A stretch of DNA of 12,575 nucleotides from Bacillota bacterium. Lineage in GTDB: Bacteria; Bacillota; Clostridia; DSM-8532. Below the pieces are notes generated by a model. The model was given only the letters and a program-made list of their open reading frames with translations, was not told where the DNA came from and did no database searches. The position numbers and the translations under genes were made by a program. Positions 1-6,212 of this stretch are shown here, piece by piece (positions within the stretch are counted from its first letter, which is position 1; each line of letters starts with the position of its first letter). The stretch lies in the NCBI GenBank assembly GCA_023426765.1, contig JAEZBW010000612.1:1-12575 (forward strand). Direction: 5' to 3'.

Positions 1-3
1 ATT

Positions 4-29
4 GGCTCGGAGATGTGTATAAGAGACAG
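4..29 (+). other. Nextera/Tn5 sequencing adapter remnant at contig end
   Basis: Positions 11-29 read AGATGTGTATAAGAGACAG, the 19-base Tn5 mosaic end used in Nextera libraries. The preceding GGCTCGG (4-10) matches the read-2 adapter that normally flanks it. Only positions 1-3 differ from the expected adapter. This is library-preparation sequence carried into the assembly, not a genomic transposon: no transposase or partner end is present. Genomic sequence begins at about position 30, so any reading frame crossing this point is artificial upstream of it. Confidence 0.95.
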
Positions 30-30
30 G

Positions 31-165
31 AGTAACACAGGTTCACAGAATATGTACAATTCGTTATATGGCAATATATCAATCGCTGTTATTTATTTCT
101 TTCAGGTACTTATTGGTATATACTTGATATTCGTGGCCAGGAAAAAAGAAAAAGAAGAGAAATGA
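31..165 (+). CDS. C-terminal tail of a membrane protein (5' end missing)
   Basis: This open frame enters from the adapter junction and stops at TGA 163-165, leaving 44 genomic codons. The visible peptide has a polar start (SNTGSQNMYNS), one hydrophobic stretch of about 21 residues (ISIAVIYFFQVLIGIYLIFVA), and a highly charged tail (RKKEKEEK). This is the usual look of a last transmembrane helix with a positively charged cytoplasmic end. The frame also stays open through the adapter, but those codons are not real. The next gene starts 38 bases downstream on the same strand. The family cannot be named from so little sequence; a permease subunit or another polytopic membrane protein are both possible. 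Confidence 0.6.
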   Translation, partial: SNTGSQNMYNSLYGNISIAVIYFFQVLIGIYLIFVARKKEKEEK

Positions 166-203
166 TGTTCTCTTCAATTAACGAATGAAAGAAGCGTTAG
201 AAA

Positions 204-1076
204 ATGAATGATATTTCTGTTTCATACTGCACACAGCAACAACTGGAGAAATTAACAGAGTTTGCATACCTGTTGAATAATGATATCGAGCATTCATCAA
301 CATTTTGCTCGAAAAGCAAAGGTGCAATCAAAGAGGAGCTATTAGGGGGAATTTCCCGGAATTGTGTTCTTGCCTGTTGGAATGATGATGAAATCGTTGG
401 AGTTTTTCATTGTTATATTGATAAAGCCAGAAACAATGCAGACTGCAACATGCTGATAGATTCCCGAAAAGGAGATTACAATGCCGTAGCCAGGTTGCTT
501 TTTGAGGAATTTAGGACATCAAACGATATTCATATGAAATATACCTTCTTTTTCCCAAAGGAAAATGTAGAGTGCGTAAGTTTTCTGGATTCGATTCATG
601 CGAGCCGTCAAGTGAATGAATATCATTTAATCCTAAAGAAAAAGAAACACAATTCGAAAGTACTCACGATGAACATTACTGAATTACCGACGGATTGTTA
701 TCTGAGTTTTATGGGTCTGCATGATTCTATTTTTCCTGGTGTGTATGTTTCAGGAGCGGATGTTATAAAAGATATTAGAAAGAACCGGTTTGTTTATTCA
801 TTAATCGAGAGTGGTATTCTGATTGCTTACAGTGTGTTAAGATTAAACAGAGATGGAAGCGCAACTGCTGAAATTGTTGCAGTAAAGGAAAGCTTCCGTG
901 GAAGGGGATACGGACGGGCAGTTCTAAGTTACCTGATAGATACGGCATTTACGTCCTTTCAAGCAGACAAAATTGATCTGATTGTAGATGGTGATAATAA
1001 AAAAGCGATAAAACTATACCTGGATTTAGGATTTGAAGTTGCAACTGAAAACAGATGCTATATTATACAAGGATAA
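204..1076 (+). CDS. GNAT family N-acetyltransferase
   Basis: A 290-residue protein whose C-terminal half is a GNAT domain, predicted to transfer an acetyl group from acetyl-CoA to an amine. The acetyl-CoA binding motif A is R232-G-R-G-Y-G237 (R-x-x-G-x-G), preceded by the beta strand ATAEIVAV (220-227). It is followed by the motif B pattern NKKAIKLYLDLGFE (265-278), typical of the family. The N-terminal half (about 1-145) has strand segments such as VLACWNDDEIVGVFHC and could be a degenerate second GNAT fold, since the protein is nearly twice the usual 150 residues. The ATG at 204 has a weak GAAAGAAG-type site about 10 bases upstream. The acceptor substrate cannot be predicted. The gene is AT-rich like its downstream neighbours, and a 51-base gap separates it from the peptidase gene. 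Confidence 0.88.
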   Translation: MNDISVSYCTQQQLEKLTEFAYLLNNDIEHSSTFCSKSKGAIKEELLGGISRNCVLACWNDDEIVGVFHCYIDKARNNADCNMLIDSRKGDYNAVARLLFEEFRTSNDIHMKYTFFFPKENVECVSFLDSIHASRQVNEYHLILKKKKHNSKVLTMNITELPTDCYLSFMGLHDSIFPGVYVSGADVIKDIRKNRFVYSLIESGILIAYSVLRLNRDGSATAEIVAVKESFRGRGYGRAVLSYLIDTAFTSFQADKIDLIVDGDNKKAIKLYLDLGFEVATENRCYIIQG

Positions 1077-1127
1077 AAAATGGAATGACCTAAGGGATTC
1101 TTAGAATACAGTATTAATGGGGGAGAT

Positions 1128-1787
1128 ATGAGGAAATTACTCGAAAGAATCAATAAGGCGTCTTCCGGTAAGAAACGTTTATACTATTCTTTACTCAGCG
1201 TATCAATTGTTATAATGATTGCAATTGTTATTCTCGCTTTATACGTTGGAAGAGTATATTATATTAAGACTTATGGAATCAGGCTTATTCCAACACAAGA
1301 TTATGCTGTGCCGGAATTAAGTTATTACCGGCAAAACGATCCTGAATGGCAAGATGAAGAAATTGGAGCTTCTCAAAGGAAAATGGGTAGTACGGGCTGC
1401 CTTGTTTCCTGCGTAGCGACAGCCATATCGCAGCTGGATTCACCCATAACGCCAATGGAATTCAATGACAAGCTTACACAATTCAATGGCTTTCAAGGCG
1501 CTGATTTGATATGGTATAAAATCAATGAGGCTTTCCCCAATATCGACTATCGTTATAGACGCATCTTTAATAACAGAATGATTGAAAGTGATTTGAAAAA
1601 GGGCTTATTGCCTATTGTGAATGTGAAATACCATAAAACCGGTATAACCCATTGGGTTATTATTACTGGAGCAAGAGATAGTGAGTTTATCATCTGTGAT
1701 CCCTTAGGGGATGGACAATCGACCAGCTTGCTTTCTGATCATGGCAAAGTGTATTCTTATCGGGTTATTGAAAGAGATGGTAATTGA
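1128..1787 (+). CDS. Membrane-anchored C39-like cysteine peptidase family protein
   Basis: A 219-residue protein with a basic N-terminus, one transmembrane helix at about residues 20-41, and a peptidase C39-like (papain-fold) domain from about residue 64. The domain opens with the typical Y-x-Q-N-D-P-x-W pattern (67-74). The predicted catalytic Cys is C91 in GSTGCLVSCVATAI, the His is H175 in GITHWVIITG, and the Asp is D191 in ICDPLGDG. The Cys-His-Asp order and spacing fit the family. The single N-terminal anchor suggests the domain faces outside the membrane, though topology is inferred. No ABC transporter or double-glycine peptide lies nearby, so a bacteriocin-export role is not supported. 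A strong GGGGGAG site (1119-1125) fixes the ATG. The lipoprotein gene follows 22 bases later and may be co-expressed. Confidence 0.85.
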   Translation: MRKLLERINKASSGKKRLYYSLLSVSIVIMIAIVILALYVGRVYYIKTYGIRLIPTQDYAVPELSYYRQNDPEWQDEEIGASQRKMGSTGCLVSCVATAISQLDSPITPMEFNDKLTQFNGFQGADLIWYKINEAFPNIDYRYRRIFNNRMIESDLKKGLLPIVNVKYHKTGITHWVIITGARDSEFIICDPLGDGQSTSLLSDHGKVYSYRVIERDGN

Positions 1788-1809
1788 GTTTTTAAAGGCG
1801 GGTGGTTCC

Positions 1810-2373
1810 ATGAGAAAATGTTGGTTTGCAGCAATGATGATTGTTTTTGTTTTATCGGGTTGCACTAATAAGATCCCAAACCCTGATTATCTCAAAGAGG
1901 TTAAAAATTTCAGGATACCGGATTTTAGCAAACTTGAAAAAAAGTCATCCGGTGAGTTTAATTTTATTTTGGGGTTTGGAGATTACGCCAGAAACATCAT
2001 AAATACTTTTGACAATACGTTTACAATAGACCTGGTGAAGGGGTTTTCTACCATTCGTTTTCAACTGTCGGAAGAAGAAATGATTTTAATCGAAGAAAAA
2101 TTCAGAGATATCGATATCCTCAGTTATCCTGCAGAATTTAAGCCTAATCCGGCAGACCCTAATGGTACAATTACATTAGTAATGCCCTGTAGCTCATATT
2201 ACTTAAGAATAGAACTGGATGGGGAGATCAGAGAGATATTCTGGAAGGATGAGCACTCGACGAAAGACCAAAAGTCCACCGCGTTAAGAGATCTGATATA
2301 TGAGATTGAACAGATGATATACGATAGGGAAGAATACAAAAAAATGCCAAGTGCAAAAGGCGGGTATGAGTAG
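1810..2373 (+). CDS. Small lipoprotein of unknown function
   Basis: A 187-residue protein with a lipoprotein signal peptide: M-R-K, a hydrophobic core (W5-L15), and the lipobox L15-S-G-C18. C18 would be lipidated after cleavage, so the protein should sit on the outer face of the membrane. The frame is open further upstream to 1711, but ATG 1810 is preferred. It gives a clean signal peptide, avoids overlap with the peptidase gene, and has an AGGCGGG site at about 1795-1801. The mature part has alternating strands (FTIDLVKGFSTIRFQL, YYLRIELDGEIREIFW) and an acidic C-terminal helix ending in EEYKKMPSAKGGYE. Similar tails occur, as I recall, in uncharacterised clostridial lipoproteins. Function is unknown. 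The stop is 5 bases before the next open frame. Confidence 0.8.
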   Translation: MRKCWFAAMMIVFVLSGCTNKIPNPDYLKEVKNFRIPDFSKLEKKSSGEFNFILGFGDYARNIINTFDNTFTIDLVKGFSTIRFQLSEEEMILIEEKFRDIDILSYPAEFKPNPADPNGTITLVMPCSSYYLRIELDGEIREIFWKDEHSTKDQKSTALRDLIYEIEQMIYDREEYKKMPSAKGGYE

Positions 2374-2378
2374 AGAAC

Positions 2379-2588
2379 TTGGTCATCAGATGTGGGCCTA
2401 TAAAAGAATATGTCCCCTATAAAAAGATCATTTCAGTAAAAGAATCCAGGAACCCGCTTTCATCTGCAGCGTTGTCAATCGATCGAATTGAGATCAGATA
2501 TGGCAGCATTGTTTTAGTATCTCCTCTTCATAAAGAAGAGTTTCTTGAGGAACTTCGGAAGAGATGCGATTATTCATTTATAGAATAA
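2379..2588 (+). CDS. N-terminally truncated YyaB-like PH-domain protein, probable remnant
   Basis: A 69-codon frame encoding the C-terminal part of a bacterial PH domain of the YyaB/DUF1200 (bPH_4) kind. The core PLSSAALSIDRIEIRYG, followed by VSPLHKEEFLEEL, is very characteristic of that family. Complete members have about 70 more residues in front, with two membrane helices; here they are absent. The frame is open only from 2370 (TGA at 2367-2369), and the first usable start is TTG 2379 with a weak GAGTAGAG upstream. The frame begins almost exactly where the PH fold would start (LVIRCGP). Either this is a domain-only protein using a TTG start, or a 5'-deleted pseudogene placed behind the lipoprotein gene. 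A frameshift from ATG 2366 would not restore the missing helices. The remnant reading is favoured. Confidence 0.6.
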   Translation: MVIRCGPIKEYVPYKKIISVKESRNPLSSAALSIDRIEIRYGSIVLVSPLHKEEFLEELRKRCDYSFIE

Positions 2589-2609
2589 AAAATGTGAGGT
2601 AAGTTGGAT

Positions 2610-3107
2610 ATGGATCGTATATTTCAAATAATTATTAATATTGTCGGAGCGCTTTTATCTATCACATTCTTTATCCTTGAAATACTAAAATGGCGTTCAA
2701 GCTTAAAGGTTCAGGATTCTGAAACTTGCATCATTGTACGAAGTCATGGAAAACATCTTTTCTGTCTTATATATGCATTGTTTAGTTTCATTTTATTTTT
2801 GTTTTCTATTATAACTATGATGGTATCTCAAGAGAATATTTTCAACGGTTCTTTTCTTATCTTTTATTCTTTATACATCCTCTTTATCTTGTATCAGAGG
2901 GAATACCGGTTTACAGATAAAGGTATTCAGGTGTCTTCTAATTCCAATATCATTACATGGGAACGAATAAAAAGCTGGAAATGGCTTGAATACAAAGAAG
3001 ATGTCCTGTGGGTTGCTTATGACAAAGGTTACATAAAAGTAAGAGCCAAAGAAAAGAAGGAGCTTATTACGGCATTCCTGCAGAAGTACAAAAGTAACAC
3101 TCAATAA
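2610..3107 (+). CDS. Three-helix membrane protein with cytoplasmic C-terminal domain
   Basis: A 165-residue protein with three predicted transmembrane helices at about residues 5-27, 49-72 and 80-96, followed by a soluble domain of about 70 residues. That domain has strands resembling a small PH-like fold: YRFTDKGIQV, then NIITWERIKSWKWLEY with W117, W123 and W125, then DVLWVAYDKGYIKVR. The W-x-x-I-x-x-W pattern resembles the tails of DUF5673-type membrane proteins, but I cannot confirm the family. Three helices would put the N-terminus and the tail on opposite sides. ATG 2610 is chosen over the in-frame TTG 2604 because it sits about 9 bases after GAGGT (2596-2600), a better spacing. It follows the PH remnant by 21 bases. 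Function is unknown. Confidence 0.7.
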   Translation: MDRIFQIIINIVGALLSITFFILEILKWRSSLKVQDSETCIIVRSHGKHLFCLIYALFSFILFLFSIITMMVSQENIFNGSFLIFYSLYILFILYQREYRFTDKGIQVSSNSNIITWERIKSWKWLEYKEDVLWVAYDKGYIKVRAKEKKELITAFLQKYKSNTQ

Positions 3108-3131
3108 ATAAAACAACATCGGGAGGTTATT

Positions 3132-3713
3132 ATGGGAAAGGCACTGTATGAAATGACACTGGAAGAACTGTGGGAGCTGTTTCCAATTATATTACGGGAT
3201 CATAACCCTGTATATAAAGAATGGTATTCTATTGAAAAGGAAGAAATCATAAAGGCTTTAGGTCAAAAAGTTATCAAACGTATAAACCATATCGGAAGCA
3301 GTGCAGTTGAAGGCTTGATAGCAAAACCAACGGTGGATATCTTGTTGGAAGTGGATAGACAGTGTGATATTGAAACCTTACGAACGAAGCTAAAAAATGC
3401 CGGATGGATAATGATGTCTTGCCAGATGGAGCCTGAATTCAAAATGTCGCTGAATAAAGGATATACCCCGGAAGGTTTTGCTGAAAGAGTTTTTCATCTT
3501 CATATCCGATTTCCGGGAGATTGGGGTGAATTGTATTTCAGAGACTATTTGATAATGCATCCGGAAGTGGCTAAAGAATATGGAGAGCTAAAGCGAAAAT
3601 TGATAGAGCAACATGAACATGACCGGGATGGATATACAGAGGCAAAAAGTGAGTTTGTTGCAAAATGGACCAGGGCAGCAAAAGAAGAATACGGTGGTAA
3701 GTACACTCCATGA
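3132..3713 (+). CDS. GrpB (UPF0157) family protein, nucleotidyltransferase fold
   Basis: A 193-residue protein of the GrpB/UPF0157 family, which has a nucleotidyltransferase-like fold. The signature is H53-I-G-S-S-A-V-E-G-L-I-A-K-P-T-V-D-I (53-70): the G-S-S motif followed by the acidic residue D69. Further matches are RVFHLHIRFPGDWGELYFRDYLIMHPE in the middle and the C-terminal YGELKRKL plus YTEAKSEFV pattern. Length is normal for the family, so the gene appears intact. A strong GGGAGG site (3121-3126) fixes the ATG. Members are widespread in Firmicutes, are sometimes fused to dephospho-CoA kinase, and their substrate is not well established. This is the last + strand gene of the left block; the next gene is convergent, with about 100 bases between stops and no recognisable terminator. 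Confidence 0.92.
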   Translation: MGKALYEMTLEELWELFPIILRDHNPVYKEWYSIEKEEIIKALGQKVIKRINHIGSSAVEGLIAKPTVDILLEVDRQCDIETLRTKLKNAGWIMMSCQMEPEFKMSLNKGYTPEGFAERVFHLHIRFPGDWGELYFRDYLIMHPEVAKEYGELKRKLIEQHEHDRDGYTEAKSEFVAKWTRAAKEEYGGKYTP

Positions 3714-3814
3714 ATCAAACATAATGATGACATGGGGCGGAGGGCTAGCATTTTGCACAAGTGAGGAATATCAACTAACACTGAATAATAAACAAGGGTT
3801 TCAACCATATGCAA

Positions 3815-4879
3815 TTATCTGCTGCAGCACCATTTTTCGACCTTTCGGATAAAGCTGTCCGCGTCATCCTGATTGTCAAAAATGTCATACACATGGATGA
3901 ATAGCCCTTCGGGCTTCAGTTCCGAAAGAAGCTTTTCCACGTTGGAAGCGGAGGAATACACAAAAAGCCCCTTACCCTTATCCTGAATTTTCTTCAAAAC
4001 CGGTATCCAACCGACGGCTTCAGGTTTCCCGTCTCCGGGAACCCATTGTATGGCATTGATTTGCGGTATTTCCAGAAGGAAATCGAGGTGCCGCAGTGCA
4101 TCCGGCCCATCCAGGTGGAAGATGGATTTGTCCAGCTGACCAGAATACTGCTCTAACTCTTCCCTAAAGAATTCACGAAACATATCCGGAGAAATCAACG
4201 CTGCGACATCCTCCGAAAGGACATCATGCCTGTACTCGGCCCACAGACCCATCCAGGTAGTAATGCCGTCCTGTCGGTTCAGGATCATTTCCGACAGTAC
4301 GTTGAAACATTGGATGATTACATCCGTAAGATAACGTATCGCGTTTTTTACATCATCGGGGTTCAGAATAAAATCCATGCACAGGTTCTGCGATCCCCGA
4401 AGCAAAAGCAGGCTGTCCCCGGCACCATGGAAATCGGTCAATCCGACGAAATATTTATCTTTACCCCTTTCCAGGGCGACCCGGGTCAGTTCGATGACTT
4501 TTTTCCACCATTGGTTATTCTCATCGAATTGAAGGGTAAAACCACTCCAGTCATCAATCACCTGTGAAAACCAAACCGTGTCTTTGGCGAAGTTTAAAGG
4601 TGATCCCATGAAAGCAGCTATACTTCCAGAACCAATAAAAGGGTGATAGCAGGGTATGGCTTCCGCGGCATAATAGGTTTCCCTGAACCGCGCTTCTGCG
4701 CTGTCGAGGATGTAATCGGTATCGGTCCATTGTGTCAGAAGATCAACTTCAGGCTGTGGAGGCATATCAGCCCCGGTTCTGCGGGCCTGAACCGAAAGAG
4801 CGCACCGATCGATGCAGCTGTAGCTCCAGAATGCTTTCAGCCTTTCTCTGGCTTTATCCCAGTTTTCCTTATACTCCAT
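3815..4879 (-). CDS. URO-D superfamily protein, second of a tandem pair
   Basis: A 354-residue protein related to the uroporphyrinogen decarboxylase / cobalamin-dependent methyltransferase superfamily, predicted to be a cytoplasmic TIM barrel. Recognisable parts are the acidic barrel-strand segment FVGLTDFHGAGDSLLLLRG (144-162), SPDMFREFFREELEQY (230-245), and the diagnostic IFHLDGPDALRHLDFLLEIPQINAIQWVPGDG, cited here by residues 253-284. H255-L-D-G258 stands where zinc-dependent methyltransferases of this fold have His-x-Cys-Gly. The RQAGR-type substrate-binding motif of true heme URO-D is absent, so a heme role is unlikely. It starts 26 bases after the upstream URO-D gene with a GGGAGG site (4887-4892), so the two are co-transcribed. 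It is diverged from its neighbour rather than being a recent duplicate. The substrate is unknown. Confidence 0.82.
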   Translation of the reverse strand: MEYKENWDKARERLKAFWSYSCIDRCALSVQARRTGADMPPQPEVDLLTQWTDTDYILDSAEARFRETYYAAEAIPCYHPFIGSGSIAAFMGSPLNFAKDTVWFSQVIDDWSGFTLQFDENNQWWKKVIELTRVALERGKDKYFVGLTDFHGAGDSLLLLRGSQNLCMDFILNPDDVKNAIRYLTDVIIQCFNVLSEMILNRQDGITTWMGLWAEYRHDVLSEDVAALISPDMFREFFREELEQYSGQLDKSIFHLDGPDALRHLDFLLEIPQINAIQWVPGDGKPEAVGWIPVLKKIQDKGKGLFVYSSASNVEKLLSELKPEGLFIHVYDIFDNQDDADSFIRKVEKWCCSR

Positions 4880-4905
4880 ATCTGAACCTCCCGATATCCG
4901 TATGG

Positions 4906-5982
4906 CTATCTGTAATATCCATATTCTTCGACCGCATTAAAAAATGCGATGATATTTTCCCATGGCACCTCGGGTTCAATCATATGAGAAGGCCCCAGCA
5001 GTAATCCTCCGCCGCTGCCGATGGTCTGCATCCTTAGCTTAACCTCCGCCCGGACGTCCTCCGGGGTTCCGAAAGGAAGGGTGCTCTGAACCCCCATTGT
5101 TCCCCAAAATGCAAGCCTGTCTCCGTATTTTTTCTTTACTTCGGCCGGATTCATGCATTCGGGCTGTATCGGGTTTAAAACAGTAACCCCGATTTCTATC
5201 AGTTCATCAATGATTGCGGATGGGTTTCCATCAGAATGGTAAAAAATATGTATCCGTGGATGAATCGACTTTGCGGCATTAATGATCCTTACCATCCGGG
5301 GTTTCAACCAGATTCTCCAGAGCTGCGGGCTGATCAGCATTCCAGTCTGCATCGCTACATCATCCCCCAGCATCAGGACATCCACGCCGGCTTCGGCATA
5401 TTTCCGAGCCATTTCCACCCGCAGATCTGTAAGCCTATCCAGCAGGCATTCTGCCATTTCATCACCGGTCATCATGTCTGTGACAAACTCTTCAAAGCCA
5501 CGGATTTGCCATGCCGTCTCAAAAAGGGTCATCGCCAGGGGTGCGCATGTTGCCAACCCTTCAGAACGCAGCTTTTCCATTTTTTCCTTAAGTCCAATCC
5601 ACCGGTATTTTTCCATAAAATCCGGGAATGGATAATCAATAATCTCGTTTACGGTTTGTGCATGTTTCAAAGGTGATTCTATCTGTTCAAAATGAAAGTC
5701 TGAGTCCTGTGATTTTCTTAAACCAATTCCCCATTCATTCCAGTGAATATGCTGAGGGTCAGGCCTTCCTTCAAAATACCTGCGATAGTCGGATGGTTGC
5801 TCTGTCTCCTGAAAATGAACCAGGCGGACATCAATATGAAAGTACTTTTCGTAATCCGTCTCCCCGGTGATCTCTGTGAATTTCGCAAGAAATGCAGGGG
5901 AGAATCCCCAACTCAGGTCAATGGGTACCCTGTCGGGTACTTCCCGTGATAATGCTGTCAGAACTCTTTCTCTTGAGTTCAT
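4906..5982 (-). CDS. URO-D superfamily protein, first of a tandem pair
   Basis: A 358-residue TIM-barrel protein of the URO-D superfamily. It begins with the usual M-N-S-R-E-R-V-L-T-A-L followed by PDRVPIDLSWG (16-26). Later motifs are VDVLMLGDDVAMQTGMLISP (200-219), HIFYHSDGNP (245-254), NPIQPECMNPAEVKKKYGD (270-288) and AFWGTMGVQSTLPFGTPEDV (291-310). It ends with GGGLLLGPSHMIEPEVPWENI. These fit the broad COG0407-like group better than heme-pathway URO-D, whose N-terminal RQAGR motif is missing. H249-S-D-G252 occupies the site that is His-x-Cys in MtaA-type methyl transfer enzymes, and C276 is retained further on. An AGGAGG site (5992-5997) fixes the start. It is the first gene of the pair and lies 230 bases downstream of the response-regulator gene, with its own candidate promoter. 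No corrinoid-binding protein is in the window. Confidence 0.87.
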   Translation of the reverse strand: MNSRERVLTALSREVPDRVPIDLSWGFSPAFLAKFTEITGETDYEKYFHIDVRLVHFQETEQPSDYRRYFEGRPDPQHIHWNEWGIGLRKSQDSDFHFEQIESPLKHAQTVNEIIDYPFPDFMEKYRWIGLKEKMEKLRSEGLATCAPLAMTLFETAWQIRGFEEFVTDMMTGDEMAECLLDRLTDLRVEMARKYAEAGVDVLMLGDDVAMQTGMLISPQLWRIWLKPRMVRIINAAKSIHPRIHIFYHSDGNPSAIIDELIEIGVTVLNPIQPECMNPAEVKKKYGDRLAFWGTMGVQSTLPFGTPEDVRAEVKLRMQTIGSGGGLLLGPSHMIEPEVPWENIIAFFNAVEEYGYYR

Positions 5983-6038
5983 GGTAACATGCCTCCTGTC
6001 CGGCTTCTGCTTTTAGTCAAACAATTACCTATACCCTC

Positions 6039-6066
6039 ATGATACAGATCTGTAATTAGAAAGCAA
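6039..6066 (-). promoter_or_regulatory. Candidate promoter for the URO-D pair
   Basis: Read on the - strand there is TTGCTT (6066-6061), a 16-base spacer, and TATCAT (6044-6039). This is a moderate match to a housekeeping promoter and would give a leader of about 50 bases before ATG 5982. It sits in the 230-base gap between the response-regulator stop and the URO-D start. The -10 box overlaps the palindrome at 6043-6054. This is prediction by eye only. Confidence 0.35.
6043..6054. repeat. 12-base perfect palindrome TACAGATCTGTA
   Basis: TACAGATCTGTA is its own reverse complement and overlaps the -10 box and spacer of the candidate URO-D promoter. A dimeric regulator bound here would block or modulate that promoter. 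The same half-site (TACAG/CTGTA) recurs in the inverted repeat at 6085-6105. The binding role is inferred. Confidence 0.45.
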
Positions 6067-6084
6067 CTGGTTTTATTCACGATT

Positions 6085-6105
6085 TACAGGAGTATTTAGC
6101 CTGTA
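6085..6105. repeat. Inverted repeat TACAGG-N9-CCTGTA
   Basis: TACAGG (6085-6090) and CCTGTA (6100-6105) form a perfect 6-base inverted repeat around a 9-base AT-rich centre. It lies about 20 bases upstream of the candidate -35 box of the URO-D pair. As RNA it would be a weak hairpin with no following U-run, so it is not a convincing terminator for the response-regulator gene. The shared half-site with 6043-6054 suggests a DNA-binding site instead. Confidence 0.4.
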
Positions 6106-6212
6106 TTTCATATTCAACGAGCGTGTTTCATATTATTTTGATTGTTTAGATATGGCAGGGGATGATCGAGACAGAGGACAATTCCATGTCTTGAACATTA
6201 GTTTGTGGGTTG

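Noticed and set aside
11..29. Genomic Tn5-like transposon end
   Set aside because: The exact hyperactive mosaic end plus flanking Nextera primer bases at a contig terminus indicates a library adapter; no transposase or second end is present.
1090..1104. Hairpin CTAAG-GGATT-CTTAG after the acetyltransferase gene as a terminator
   Set aside because: The stem is only 5 bases, AT-rich, and has no following T-run.
1711..1809. Extended start for the lipoprotein at 1711
   Set aside because: It would overlap the peptidase gene by 77 bases and bury the signal peptide. ATG 1810 has a good ribosome binding site and a clean lipobox.
166..3131. Integron-like gene cassette array, suggested by the small mixed genes
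   Set aside because: The gaps are mostly too short to hold attC sites, and no paired core sites or repeated intergenic sequences were found.
3714..3814. Bidirectional terminator between the convergent GrpB and URO-D-like genes
   Set aside because: No stem of useful length and no T-run on either strand; only a 4-base GGTT/AACC pairing near 3797-3806.
4226..4885. Several + strand open frames opposite the URO-D-like genes
   Set aside because: They lie antisense to well-supported proteins, have low-complexity or implausible sequences, and lack ribosome binding sites. The same applies to the open frames antisense to the kinase, regulator, binding-protein and permease genes.
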